Below, piece after piece: positions 17,343 through 25,139 of a stretch of 28,676 nt of DNA. The notes below the pieces were generated by a model. That model worked only from the letters and a program-made list of their open reading frames with translations. It had not been told where the DNA came from and searched no databases. Within the stretch, counting starts at the first letter, position 1, and each line of letters opens with the position of its first letter. The position numbers were made by a program, and so were the translations under genes. Source of the DNA: Pseudomonadota bacterium (GTDB taxonomy: Bacteria > Desulfobacterota > Syntrophobacteria > Syntrophobacterales > Syntrophobacteraceae); contig JAEZHY010000046.1 of NCBI GenBank assembly GCA_023416335.1, positions 1 to 28,676 of the forward strand, given 5' to 3'.

Positions 17343-17356
17343 AACATGATCATGTT
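17343..17356. promoter_or_regulatory. 14-base perfect palindrome
   Basis: AACATGATCATGTT is self-complementary. It lies between the prfB terminator and the NifX-like gene, about 175 bases upstream of the latter's start. Possible regulator site; the function is unknown. Confidence 0.3.
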
Positions 17357-17367
17357 AATTTGAACAC

Positions 17368-17407
17368 AAAAAAACCGGGACTGGCCTAAGATTTGTGCCA
17401 ATCCCGG
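17368..17407 (-). terminator. Rho-independent terminator of the corC-lnt-prfB operon
   Basis: On the minus strand an 11-base GC-rich stem (plus-strand 17375-17385 with 17397-17407, one G-U pair) is followed by seven T residues. It starts 26 bases after the prfB stop. Confidence 0.9.
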
Positions 17408-17432
17408 TTGTGCATCTCGAGCACAGGCCGGA

Positions 17433-18558
17433 TTAAGCTGCCCCGGCCGCGCTGGTAATCGAACTGAGCAGGTAAGCTTCTATAAAGTCGTCCAGTTCAC
17501 CGTCCAGAACGCTTTCAACGTTCCCCTTTTCCGTACCGGTCCTGTGATCTTTTACGAGGCGATAAGGCTGCAGGACATACGATCTGATCTGATTGCCCCA
17601 GGCAATTTCATCCAGGTTGTCATGCGTTTCCTGGATTTTAGCCTTCTGGGCGCGCCTTTCACGTTCGTAGAGCCTGGCCCGCAGGATCTTCAGGGCGATA
17701 TCGCGGTTGCGGTGCTGCGATTTTTCGTTCTGACACTGCACGACAATACCTGTCGGGAGATGCGTTATTCGCACGGCGGAACTCGTCTTGTTAACGTGCT
17801 GCCCACCGGCGCCGCTTGCCCTGTAAGTGTCTATTCGCAGATCGGACTGCTTGACTTCGACCTCGATCTTGTCGTCGATTTCAGGAAAGACCAGAACCGC
17901 AGCAAATGAGGTGTGCCTGCGGCCGCTCGCATCAAAAGGAGATATTCTGACCAACCGATGTACGCCGGATTCGGCTTTGAGCATGCCGTGCGCGTAAGGG
18001 CCCGATACCGTGAAGGTGACATTCTTGATGCCGGCTTCTTCCCCTTCGAGCAGGTCGATCATTTCGACCTTGAAATTCTTTCTTTCGCACCACCTGAGGT
18101 ACATTCGCAGGAGCATCTCGGTCCAGTCCTGGGCCTCGGTACCTCCCGCTCCAGCATTGATGCTCACTATGGCGTTCTTATTGTCGTTTTCATCGCTCAG
18201 CATCTGGCGCAATTCGAGTTCTCGGTATTTTTTCTGCAACTCACCGAGCTTGCGCTTTACTTCATTCAGATTTTGTTCGTCCTCCTCCTCAAGCGCCATT
18301 TCGAAGAGCAGTTCGTTATCTTCCATTTCTCCGGCAAGACCGCGCCAGGTATCGATTACTTCATTCAGCTCGGAGCGCTCCTTCAATACATCTCGGCCGG
18401 CCTCGGGATTCTCCCAGAAATCCTGCTTCGACATGATCTTCTCAAGTTCTGCCGAGCGCTGTTCTTTACCCGCAATGTCAAAGATATCCTCCGAGCGTCT
18501 TGAAACGTTGCGACAGATCTTTAAGTGAGTTCCTCAATTCCGAAACATCTACATTCAT
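17433..18558 (-). CDS. prfB: Peptide chain release factor 2, with programmed +1 frameshift
   Basis: RF2 reads UGA and UAA stop codons and triggers peptide release on the ribosome. The coding sequence is in two frames. A first part of 26 codons starts at ATG 18558 and ends in CTT-TGA at 18483-18478. After a +1 shift the frame continues from GAC at 18479 to the stop at 17433, giving 374 aa in all. The stop-codon-reading tripeptide SPF is in RISPFDASG and the peptidyl-hydrolysis motif GGQ in [11 protein letters not shown]; both are intact. The ATG overlaps the lnt stop as TGATG, with GGAGGAGG 8 bases upstream inside lnt, so translation is probably coupled. RF2 shortage raises frameshifting, so the protein limits its own synthesis. 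An ATG at 18434 in the second frame is an internal Met, not the start. Confidence 0.97.
18477..18492 (-). promoter_or_regulatory. prfB programmed +1 frameshift site
   Basis: The minus strand reads GGAGGATATCTTTGAC: an internal Shine-Dalgarno-like GGAGG close upstream of the slippery CTT and an in-frame TGA followed by C. This is the canonical RF2 autoregulatory arrangement. Confidence 0.95.
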
Positions 18559-20078
18559 CAGGAAATCCTCCTCCGAATTCTGTAATAGGCCATCCAGCCT
18601 ATGAGTGAACAAAGGGCTGCAACTACCGCGAGCCAGGCAAAAACATCGCCGTATCGCGCGTAAAAAGATAAATAGGGCATGGGGTGAACACCATGGGTAA
18701 GAAAACCTCCGGTGTCCAGGGCCAGTCTTCCCAGTTCCGCACCGGTAGCATCATACATTGCGCTTATTCCGGTATTGGCCGAACGTACCAGCGGAACACG
18801 GAATTCTACCGCCCGCCAGCGCGCTATATCAAGGTGCTGATAGGGCCCGCCGGTATCTCCATACCAGGCGTCGTTGGTTATATTGACCAATACTTGAGCG
18901 CCCCTCCGCACCGTTTCCCGCGAGATGTCCGGAAAAATGACTTCGTAGCAGACAAGAATGCCCATGGGGAAACCGTTTAAAAGCAACGGCCCGGATTCCT
19001 TCCCCGGGATAAAATCGATATCGCCGACAGCTATGTGGTGGACGAAGAAGAGAAGATTCGAAAAGGGCACATATTCTCCGAAGGGAACCAGATGTTGCTT
19101 GGCGTAAGCACCTTTAAGCACGGCATCGTGATCTAAAAGATAAGCCCTGTTAAGCAGGCGCGCTTTACCCTCCGACCGCGTGACGCCGAGGCTGCCAAAC
19201 AAAAGCGGCTTGCCCGTCTCTTCAACTATCTTGTTTACCTCCGGGCTCAGGTTCTCATCGAGACCGTATAAAAAAGGCATGGCGGATTCGGGCCACACCA
19301 GGATATCGGGATTCGGATTTTCTTTTACCGCTTCGCGCGAAAAAAACGAGTATCGGCTGATCGTCTCACTCTGGAACGCAGGATCCCACTTTTCATTCTG
19401 CTTTATATTGCCCTGAATTACGGAGACATTGAACGTTGCCGTCCGGCTCTGCAGCGCATTGATGTCATCGACTCGCCAGAAGCCGTAGAAGAGCACGGCA
19501 ACGACACACGCGGCAAAGACGGCGATTCCGGTTCTCCTAAAGCAGTTTCTGATAAAACCGGCAATGACTGTATTGCCCAGGACTATGAGCCAGCTGATGC
19601 CATAGACCCCGGTTATGTCGGCGACCTGTATAAGCCGATTCCAGGGCGTCTGGGTATACCCGAGGTTTGCCCAGGGGAATCCGCTGAGCGCGTAGGCGCG
19701 AATCCACTCCAGCGTAACCCAGACGAATGGAAGAGCGAATACATAGAGGAGCGGAATACTCTGAAATTTATTCGCAATCAGGGCAAAAACGGCCGGGTAC
19801 AAGGCCATGAGGCAGCAGAGCAGAAAAAGGATCAAAAGGGCGGTCATCTGCGAAAAGCCGCCGTAGTGAAATACAGCGTGCCGGATCCAGAACAGCACCG
19901 TAAAGAAATGGACCAGGCCGCAGACGTACCCCAGCCGAAACGCCTGTTTTCCTGATTTTCCCCAAACGGCATACAGCAAAGGCACGAGCGCCACCCACGA
20001 AAGGTAAAACAGCCCCGGCTTGGGAAACCCTGCTGTAAGCAGCAGTCCGCTCGCAATAGAAAGCAACACCGCATCCAT
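18558..20078 (-). CDS. lnt: Apolipoprotein N-acyltransferase
   Basis: Inner-membrane enzyme that adds the third acyl chain to the N-terminal Cys of lipoproteins. About 506 aa: a multi-span N-terminal half (six to seven hydrophobic segments up to about residue 205), a periplasmic nitrilase-like domain (about 215-470) and a final membrane helix ending in RIRRRIS. The Glu-Lys-Cys triad is visible: Glu264 in VWPESAMPF, Lys327 in YAKQHLVPFGEY, Cys377 in LVCYEVIFPD. I chose the ATG at 20078; a TTG three codons upstream is possible and neither has a strong ribosome site. Its stop overlaps the prfB start by one base, and a CorC-like gene lies 101 bases upstream on the same strand, the ybeX-lnt pairing common in proteobacteria. 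It confirms a Gram-negative lipoprotein pathway. Confidence 0.96.
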   Translation of the reverse strand: MDAVLLSIASGLLLTAGFPKPGLFYLSWVALVPLLYAVWGKSGKQAFRLGYVCGLVHFFTVLFWIRHAVFHYGGFSQMTALLILFLLCCLMALYPAVFALIANKFQSIPLLYVFALPFVWVTLEWIRAYALSGFPWANLGYTQTPWNRLIQVADITGVYGISWLIVLGNTVIAGFIRNCFRRTGIAVFAACVVAVLFYGFWRVDDINALQSRTATFNVSVIQGNIKQNEKWDPAFQSETISRYSFFSREAVKENPNPDILVWPESAMPFLYGLDENLSPEVNKIVEETGKPLLFGSLGVTRSEGKARLLNRAYLLDHDAVLKGAYAKQHLVPFGEYVPFSNLLFFVHHIAVGDIDFIPGKESGPLLLNGFPMGILVCYEVIFPDISRETVRRGAQVLVNITNDAWYGDTGGPYQHLDIARWRAVEFRVPLVRSANTGISAMYDATGAELGRLALDTGGFLTHGVHPMPYLSFYARYGDVFAWLAVVAALCSLIGWMAYYRIRRRIS

Positions 20079-20179
20079 ATCGTTCAACTTTGAAGGAAGT
20101 GTCTGAAAGTAAATTATACGCGGTAAGAAAAGGTGGAAAAGTCAGCAATGGATGTGCAAATGCTTCTTTGCATTGCACT

Positions 20180-21097
20180 CTATTCTTGCGGCGACTCTCC
20201 TGAAGGCTTTCCCGGCAATTCAGGTTCAAGTTTGCGGATTCGCACCCGGTCAATTTTCCTGCTTGTCGCAGTTTCAATTGTTATTTCGAGATTTTCGTAA
20301 ACAACCTTCTCGTTTACTTCGGGCACTTTCCCAAGCAGACTGATAATGAATCCACCCACGGATTCAAAGTCGCCCTCCGGGAATTCCACATCGAGGAAGT
20401 CTTCGAGCTTTTCGATATCCAGCCGCGCGTTAACAGTTATAGAGCCGTCTTCGTGCTCAAGGATCAGCTTTTGTTCGGCATCATACTCGTCCATGACCTC
20501 GCCGATAATTTCCTCGATAATATCTTCCAGCGTGAGTATGCCTGCAGTCCCGCCATATTCGTCAATAACGATGGCCATGTGAGACTTGTTGTCTCTGAGA
20601 TCTTTGAGAACTTCACTTATTTTTTTGGTCTCGGGAATGAAATAGGGCGAGCGCATGATTTCCCGGATGGCGATGTCGTTCGTCCCCCAGAAAGGCAGCA
20701 GATCCTTGGCATGAAGCGTGCCGACAATATTGTCGATATTGTCCTGAAAAATGGGAATCCGTGAATGCCCGCTCTGGATAATGAGCTGAATCATCTCTGA
20801 AATCCTGGTCCCGGCATCGGCATACACCGTATCCGTCCGCGGAACCATAATTTCCCTTGCTATCGTGTCGCGAAAGGAAAAGATCCCCTGGATCATTTCC
20901 CCTTCATCTTCGGAGATCAGCCCCCGCTGCTCTCCTTCGTCAATGATCTGCTGTATTTCTTTTTCAATGTCGTCAGCTTCTTCGACACGAGCGAGCCGTC
21001 GGAAGCACATTCGGAGCCAATTCTGGATTCCTTTGGCTGACTGCTCTTCCAATTTATCAATCACTTTCTTCGTGTAAGTTACCGTATTTAGGAGCAA
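20180..21097 (-). CDS. CorC/HlyC-like CBS-domain protein (YbeX type)
   Basis: Soluble protein of about 305 aa with a CBS pair (about 78-200, including IMVPRTDTV, the HSRIPIF strand and VIDEYGGTAGILTLEDIIEE) and a C-terminal CorC_HlyC transporter-associated domain (about 215-290, SITVNARLDIEKLEDFLDVEFP...VGGFIISLLG). The N-terminal ~70 residues are helical and lack membrane spans, so this is the short YbeX/CorC form and not the membrane-anchored CNNM-like form. YbeX/CorC is linked to magnesium homeostasis and ribosome metabolism; the exact biochemical activity is unsettled. The first start at 21097 is a TTG without a clear ribosome site, and a GTG at codon 12 is an alternative, so the N terminus is uncertain. 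It is the first gene of the operon with lnt and prfB. Confidence 0.9.
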   Translation of the reverse strand: MLLNTVTYTKKVIDKLEEQSAKGIQNWLRMCFRRLARVEEADDIEKEIQQIIDEGEQRGLISEDEGEMIQGIFSFRDTIAREIMVPRTDTVYADAGTRISEMIQLIIQSGHSRIPIFQDNIDNIVGTLHAKDLLPFWGTNDIAIREIMRSPYFIPETKKISEVLKDLRDNKSHMAIVIDEYGGTAGILTLEDIIEEIIGEVMDEYDAEQKLILEHEDGSITVNARLDIEKLEDFLDVEFPEGDFESVGGFIISLLGKVPEVNEKVVYENLEITIETATSRKIDRVRIRKLEPELPGKPSGESPQE

Positions 21098-21132
21098 AAA
21101 TGAGTACCGTCAGTTGAAGTGTTCACGTGTTG

Positions 21133-21161
21133 AGTTTAACAAGTCGGTTGCGCCTTGTCCA
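21133..21161 (-). promoter_or_regulatory. Candidate sigma-70 promoter of corC-lnt-prfB
   Basis: On the minus strand TGGACA (plus 21156-21161) and TAAACT (21133-21138) are separated by 17 bases. The transcript would start near 21126, about 30 bases before the coding start. Confidence 0.4.
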
Positions 21162-21232
21162 TGAAAATGTAGGAAAGCAGCTCCGGGGGGCATGTTTGTG
21201 CGTTCATGCACACTTCCGTAGAGGAAAGCCCC

Positions 21233-21277
21233 AAAATGAAGTGGGGTCCCAGTCTCGGAGAGCCTGGACCCCACTTC
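21233..21277 (-). terminator. Terminator of speD
   Basis: GAAGTGGGGTCC (21238-21249) pairs perfectly with GGACCCCACTTC (21266-21277), a 12-base stem with a 16-base loop. On the minus strand it is followed by ATTTTGG. It begins 27 bases past the speD stop. Confidence 0.75.
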
Positions 21278-21303
21278 TGATACCGCGTGTACCGAAATTC
21301 TTT

Positions 21304-21747
21304 CTACCTCGAACGCTGCTTTAGCATCCGGTCCATCCGCACGACCTGAGCGGATTCACGGATCGTATTCGGAAATTCCTGTCCGCGATCGAGTACTTTG
21401 ATCTCATGCTTCTGAATCTTAAAGTACTGCTTGATTGTTTCCACCGCCATGTCGGTATCGAAAGGCTTGCATGAAAACATATCGATACTCAGGTACTGCT
21501 TATCCGGAAAAGTATGAATGCTGATATGACTTTCAGCGATCAGCACAAATCCGGATACCCCCCAGTCTTCCGGAACCGCGCCCGAATAACGGAACACGTA
21601 AGGAGGCATTATTTTTGTCATGTCCATTTGAGGAGGATAACGATCAAGAAAATTATAAATCAAATTTATATCTTGCAGCGCCGCACGGTCACAGCCGTAG
21701 CCATCCAGAATCAAATGGACCCCAAAACCGAATTCAGGCTTGCCCAT
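21304..21747 (-). CDS. speD: S-adenosylmethionine decarboxylase proenzyme
   Basis: Makes decarboxylated SAM, the aminopropyl donor for spermidine synthesis. The 147-aa proenzyme is of the bacterial class. It cleaves itself between Glu72 and Ser73 in the AESHISIHT motif, and Ser73 becomes the pyruvoyl cofactor. The active-site His78 and Cys93 (in SIDMFSCKPFD) are present. Most relatives have W-P-E after HT; this one has F-P-D, a mild variant. The start is the ATG at 21747 because a strong GGAGGT lies 7 bases upstream; the GTG three codons earlier is inside that ribosome site. No speE or other polyamine gene is adjacent. A 12-base-stem terminator follows. Confidence 0.95.
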   Translation of the reverse strand: MGKPEFGFGVHLILDGYGCDRAALQDINLIYNFLDRYPPQMDMTKIMPPYVFRYSGAVPEDWGVSGFVLIAESHISIHTFPDKQYLSIDMFSCKPFDTDMAVETIKQYFKIQKHEIKVLDRGQEFPNTIRESAQVVRMDRMLKQRSR

Positions 21748-22166
21748 GGCAGTCACCTCCTGTCCTGAGAACCTAAGGTCCCCTGATAATACCCTGAAAA
21801 TTTATCGCCGCCCGATTTCGGAGATGATACCGTGAGCATGTTTCTAAAAACGATCCGGGGCCGTTACGTTTTTAGCCATCCTGGGATGGACTCACTGCCG
21901 GAACTTCAGGGCGGAGCTAATGCCACATCATAAGTGGACTCGCGAACGGGTTAACCTAAAAAAATATCACCATGTCAATCCATTATCATAACAGATTATC
22001 AGGTGACGCCTTTACCAAAATTCAACAATTTTCGCTGGTTAACCGCGGAACTCCTTTGTTCCAACGGTGAGCCCTATATAAAGTACCCTTAAAACGGTGT
22101 CAAGATTAATTTTAATTATTTCGAACCACCTGTCCACGCGCTCCGGGATTTTTTCCCAAGCCGCTC
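21748..22166. other. Gene-free region upstream of speD
   Basis: 419 bases between speD and the end of the REC-GGDEF gene, both on the minus strand. I see no gene. It contains two GGTTAACC palindromes (21949-21956 and 22037-22044), a TTGACA on the minus strand (plus 21973-21978) that could be the speD -35, and the tight inverted repeat CCATCC-TG-GGATGG near 21878-21891. I recognise no known riboswitch. Confidence 0.5.
21949..22044. repeat. Two GGTTAACC palindromes upstream of speD
   Basis: GGTTAACC at 21949-21956 and 22037-22044, 88 bases apart. The left copy falls about 17 bases downstream of the candidate TTGACA (minus strand), that is, over the expected -10 region. This would suit a repressor site, but an 8-base palindrome pair could occur by chance. 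Confidence 0.3.
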
Positions 22167-23087
22167 TCACTGCGACAATGCGTCCATGAAAACTGCATTT
22201 CGCCCGCACTTTTTTTTTGCAAAATAGAGAGCTTCATCGGACCGTTTTATCATGTCTTCGATGTCCAGTTCGATCGTACCCAACCTTTCCAGGAATCGTG
22301 CGATTCCAATGGAAAGAGTCGTCGGATCCAATTTGCGCTCTTTATATTTGGTTCGTATACGTTCCGCAACCAGAAAAGCTTTGGTGGCCGGCAGGTATGG
22401 AAGCAATATCACGAACTCATCGCCTCCGTATCGGTATGCGCCATCGACTTCTTCCCGGATCGAATTTTCGAGGACTCCCGCCGCTTCCACGAGCAGTTTG
22501 TCCCCCATTTGATGCCCGTAAAGGTCGTTGTATTCTTTAAAATGATCTACATCCAGAAAAAATAGAAACAGCGGATGCCGATATCGAATCGATCTGATGG
22601 CCTCCTTGCGAACGTTTTCCTCGAAGGAGCGCCGATTGGACAAGCCGGTCAGAGGATCGAGTACGGCAAGTTTTTCAAGCTGCTCCCTCAACAAACGCTC
22701 CCGGATAATTCTGTTCAACTTGGCTTCCAGCTCATTCAAGGTGAACGGTTTTGCAATAAAATCAGCCGCGCCGGCCGAAACCACATCCGTATACTTGTAC
22801 CGCATTATGTGGCCGGTTATGGCAACTATGTCGATGCCCTTATAATTGGCAGCTATATGCTCCATCAGGGCCATTCCGTCCATTCGCGGCATGTCCATAT
22901 CCGTGATCACGATGCTGTACTTCCCTGCCTTCAATTTCTCGACCGCATCGAGCCCGTCCGCAGCAGTTTCGACTTTATGCCCGTAAGCAGCCAGAGCATC
23001 CGATAAAATCTCACATACCTGCGGCTCATCATCCACGACCAGGATCGATTGGGACGGGGGAGCTGCCGACTGATTGTCAGAGTTCAT
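22167..23087 (-). CDS. Response regulator with GGDEF output (diguanylate cyclase)
   Basis: 306 aa: a receiver domain (about 14-130) followed by a GGDEF domain (about 140-300). In the receiver, Asp19/Asp20 form the acidic pocket, Asp63 in ITDMDMP is the phosphoacceptor and Lys113 in AKPF is the conserved lysine. The cyclase has the DPLTGLSNRR entry motif, DVDHFKEYND for metal binding, and an intact catalytic GGDEF at 221-225, so it should make cyclic di-GMP when phosphorylated. The usual RxxD product-inhibition site is not present at the expected spacing before GGDEF (EEVD there). No histidine kinase is adjacent, so it is an orphan regulator like PleD or WspR. The ATG at 23087 has only a weak GAGAAG ribosome site. 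Confidence 0.94.
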   Translation of the reverse strand: MNSDNQSAAPPSQSILVVDDEPQVCEILSDALAAYGHKVETAADGLDAVEKLKAGKYSIVITDMDMPRMDGMALMEHIAANYKGIDIVAITGHIMRYKYTDVVSAGAADFIAKPFTLNELEAKLNRIIRERLLREQLEKLAVLDPLTGLSNRRSFEENVRKEAIRSIRYRHPLFLFFLDVDHFKEYNDLYGHQMGDKLLVEAAGVLENSIREEVDGAYRYGGDEFVILLPYLPATKAFLVAERIRTKYKERKLDPTTLSIGIARFLERLGTIELDIEDMIKRSDEALYFAKKKCGRNAVFMDALSQ

Positions 23088-23129
23088 TATCTTCTCTGTG
23101 ACGGATAAAGGGATCAGAGGATCTATATT

Positions 23130-23155
23130 TCAAGGCGAACACAAAAGCGCCTTGA
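23130..23155. repeat. Inverted repeat in the GGDEF gene leader
   Basis: TCAAGGCG (23130-23137) and CGCCTTGA (23148-23155) flank a 10-base loop. It lies about 45 bases before the GGDEF start on the minus strand and between two divergent genes. It may be an mRNA leader hairpin or an operator; no T run follows. Confidence 0.4.
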
Positions 23156-23295
23156 CTCACCGGTGAATAGAGCCTATAGCGATTACCGACTCAGGACGGT
23201 TCAGAAAACGCAAAGTTAGTTCAAGCGAGAGATTTTGACAATTGTTTTTACATTCGAACCATCCGGGTCTTACTATTATTTCCGGGAGGATCCCA

Positions 23296-24147
23296 ATGCG
23301 CCACGTCGCAATCATCTTCAAGCGCATGCGGCCGGAAGCCGCCAAACTTGCCCAGGAACTCAAGCAATGGTTTGAGAAGCGTAAAATTGCGGTATTTTGT
23401 GAAGAAAACATAGACAACTCGGGCGTCAGCTGCCTGTATCAGAAAATAGATATACCGAAAACCGTTGAGGCCGTAATTGTCGTTGGAGGTGACGGTACTT
23501 TCTTGAGTGTTGCCCGATTTATCGAAAACCGCTCGACTCCAATTATAGGAATAAACCTTGGAGGCCTTGGCTTCCTTACCGAAATCAGCGCCGATTCCTG
23601 TTTCAAAGAACTTGAAAAGATCCTGGGCGGAGACTTTGACATCGAAGAACGTATGCGACTCAGGGTTTCCGTAATGCGTTCGGGAAAGGAAGTGTTCAGT
23701 CACAGGGTCCTGAACGACGCCGTTATCAACAAAGGTGCCCTGGCACGCATCATCGACCTGCAGACGACGATAGACGGTCACTTTCTGACACATTACAGAG
23801 GCGACGGTCTGATTATCTCCACGCCGACCGGCTCGACTGCATACAATATTTCGGCAGGAGGTCCGATTGTCTTCCCGACGGCACAGGCGATTCTCATAAC
23901 ACCCATTTGCCCGTTCACTCTTACGAACAGGCCGATCGTTCTTCCTTCTCATTTCACCATCAACGTAGAGTTGGCGGAACCGGCTTCGGATGTAACCCTG
24001 ACCTGTGACGGGCAGGTAGGATGCCTGATCCATCCCTCCGACCAGCTCTGCATTACGGAAGCATCTCCCCCCCTTCGCCTTATCAAAGCCCCTGACGTGG
24101 ATCATTTTGAAATTCTGAGAACCAAGCTCAAATGGGGCCAGATTTAG
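23296..24147 (+). CDS. nadK: NAD kinase
   Basis: Cytosolic enzyme that phosphorylates NAD to NADP. The 283-aa length is normal. The catalytic GGDGT motif is at 64-68 (Asp66), followed by NLGGLGFLTEI and the NAD-binding GDGLIISTPTGSTAYNISAGGPIV region (about 172-195, given in two parts as the GDGLIISTPTGSTAYN stretch and the SAGGP turn). The ATG at 23296 has GGAGG 6 bases upstream. It is divergent from the REC-GGDEF gene and convergent with the cytidylate-kinase-like gene; a strong hairpin lies between the convergent stops. In many proteobacteria nadK neighbours recN, which is not seen here. Confidence 0.97.
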   Translation: MRHVAIIFKRMRPEAAKLAQELKQWFEKRKIAVFCEENIDNSGVSCLYQKIDIPKTVEAVIVVGGDGTFLSVARFIENRSTPIIGINLGGLGFLTEISADSCFKELEKILGGDFDIEERMRLRVSVMRSGKEVFSHRVLNDAVINKGALARIIDLQTTIDGHFLTHYRGDGLIISTPTGSTAYNISAGGPIVFPTAQAILITPICPFTLTNRPIVLPSHFTINVELAEPASDVTLTCDGQVGCLIHPSDQLCITEASPPLRLIKAPDVDHFEILRTKLKWGQI

Positions 24148-24197
24148 TCTCCAGCGGATTTTCGTTATTCCGGCACGTTGCACATCCCTGAAACAAT

Positions 24198-24225
24198 TGC
24201 GGCATGGTCGGTTGACCATGCCGCA
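24198..24225. terminator. Hairpin between convergent nadK and the cytidylate-kinase-like gene
   Basis: TGCGGCATGGTC (24198-24209) pairs perfectly with GACCATGCCGCA (24214-24225) around GGTT. On the minus strand it is followed by ATTGTTTC; on the plus strand there is no T run. Probably serves both genes, better for the minus strand. Confidence 0.65.
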
Positions 24226-24261
24226 TCCTGTCGGGCTATCCCGTTTCGGAGACTGCGTGCC

Positions 24262-25071
24262 CTAGTCGGCCCAGTCCACCAGATGGGTCGATTTAATGCT
24301 CACGCTCTTCACCCCCGGAATCTGCCGGGCGATTCTTTCCATTTCCCTTACCAGGTCCGGGTCCTTGATCATAAGCGCGCTCGCCCCGAGCGAAACGTTC
24401 CCATCGCGCACGAAAACCTGAACATCCGGCTTGATATCCAGCAAAGTCGTCTTGATCTCAGACGCCAGCACCAGGTCGTCCATGGCCTTCTGCGATTCGA
24501 ACGTGGTCTCGAATGTCTTGAGCCCAGCCGTGTGGCAAATCAGGTCCACCGCATCATCGACGCTGATTTTTCGTATATGGATTACGAGGTCGTACAGAAT
24601 GGGATCCACCGTATCGATTCCATACAGGTTCATACTCCATTTGCGCCTCTCAGAATCGTCTTTTTCCAGAACGGATTGTGCCTCTTCCCGTGAAATTTTC
24701 TCTCTGGCCATTTCGAGCCGAACCCGGTCCTCCATGTCGGAAATGATCCGGATTTTGAGTACGTGACTGATTCCTTTCAGGAAGAAATGCCCCGCCAGAC
24801 CGTGATAGACGACATTATCCCTCTGAAGGCATTTCAGGAGTGCGGCCTGAAAGATGGCGATAAACTTTTCCTTTCCGTAGGTGAACTGGTCGAGAATGGA
24901 GGGAGCGTCGTGGATGGCGCGCACAAGCTTGAGTTCGGGAATATTGAATTCTTTTGAAGCGTCAATAAAAACTTCGCGGGCGACGCATTTATAATCAAGC
25001 CGGTCGGCAACTTTTTCGGCAATCTCTTTGCCCTTGCTGTAAGAACCTCTGGAAATCGTAATTATTGCCAT
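24262..25071 (-). CDS. Cytidylate-kinase-like protein with C-terminal BON domain
   Basis: 269 aa. The N-terminal ~195 residues resemble the cytidylate-kinase-like family (Cytidylate_kin2): opening MAIITISRGSYSKGKEIAEKVADRL with a P-loop-like G9-x4-G-K15 that lacks the Ser/Thr after the lysine, VVYHGLAGHFFL in the middle, and a lid-like RVRLEMAREKISREEA region. The C-terminal ~70 residues (about 198-265) look like a BON domain (IKTTLL...VFVRDGNVSLG...IARQIPGVKSV), usually a phospholipid or ligand-binding fold. There is no signal peptide, so it is cytoplasmic. The substrate is unknown; the true CMP kinase of the cell is presumably elsewhere. It is the third gene after the histidine kinase and sigma-54 regulator (68-base gap), suggesting a link to that signalling unit. 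GGAGG lies 11 bases before the ATG. Confidence 0.8.
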   Translation of the reverse strand: MAIITISRGSYSKGKEIAEKVADRLDYKCVAREVFIDASKEFNIPELKLVRAIHDAPSILDQFTYGKEKFIAIFQAALLKCLQRDNVVYHGLAGHFFLKGISHVLKIRIISDMEDRVRLEMAREKISREEAQSVLEKDDSERRKWSMNLYGIDTVDPILYDLVIHIRKISVDDAVDLICHTAGLKTFETTFESQKAMDDLVLASEIKTTLLDIKPDVQVFVRDGNVSLGASALMIKDPDLVREMERIARQIPGVKSVSIKSTHLVDWAD

Positions 25072-25139
25072 TCTAAGAAAAACCTCCTTTTGCGTGATCA
25101 GCTATTTCCGCTATCGTTACGCGGTCGTTTCCCGGGATG

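Noticed and set aside
21905..21930. Sigma-54-like TGGCAT string upstream of speD
   Set aside because: GG and GC are correctly spaced, but the rest of the -12 element (TT before GC) is missing.
23248..24219. 323-codon minus-strand open frame across nadK
   Set aside because: Antisense to nadK, whose GGDGT and other motifs are intact; the frame itself resembles nothing.
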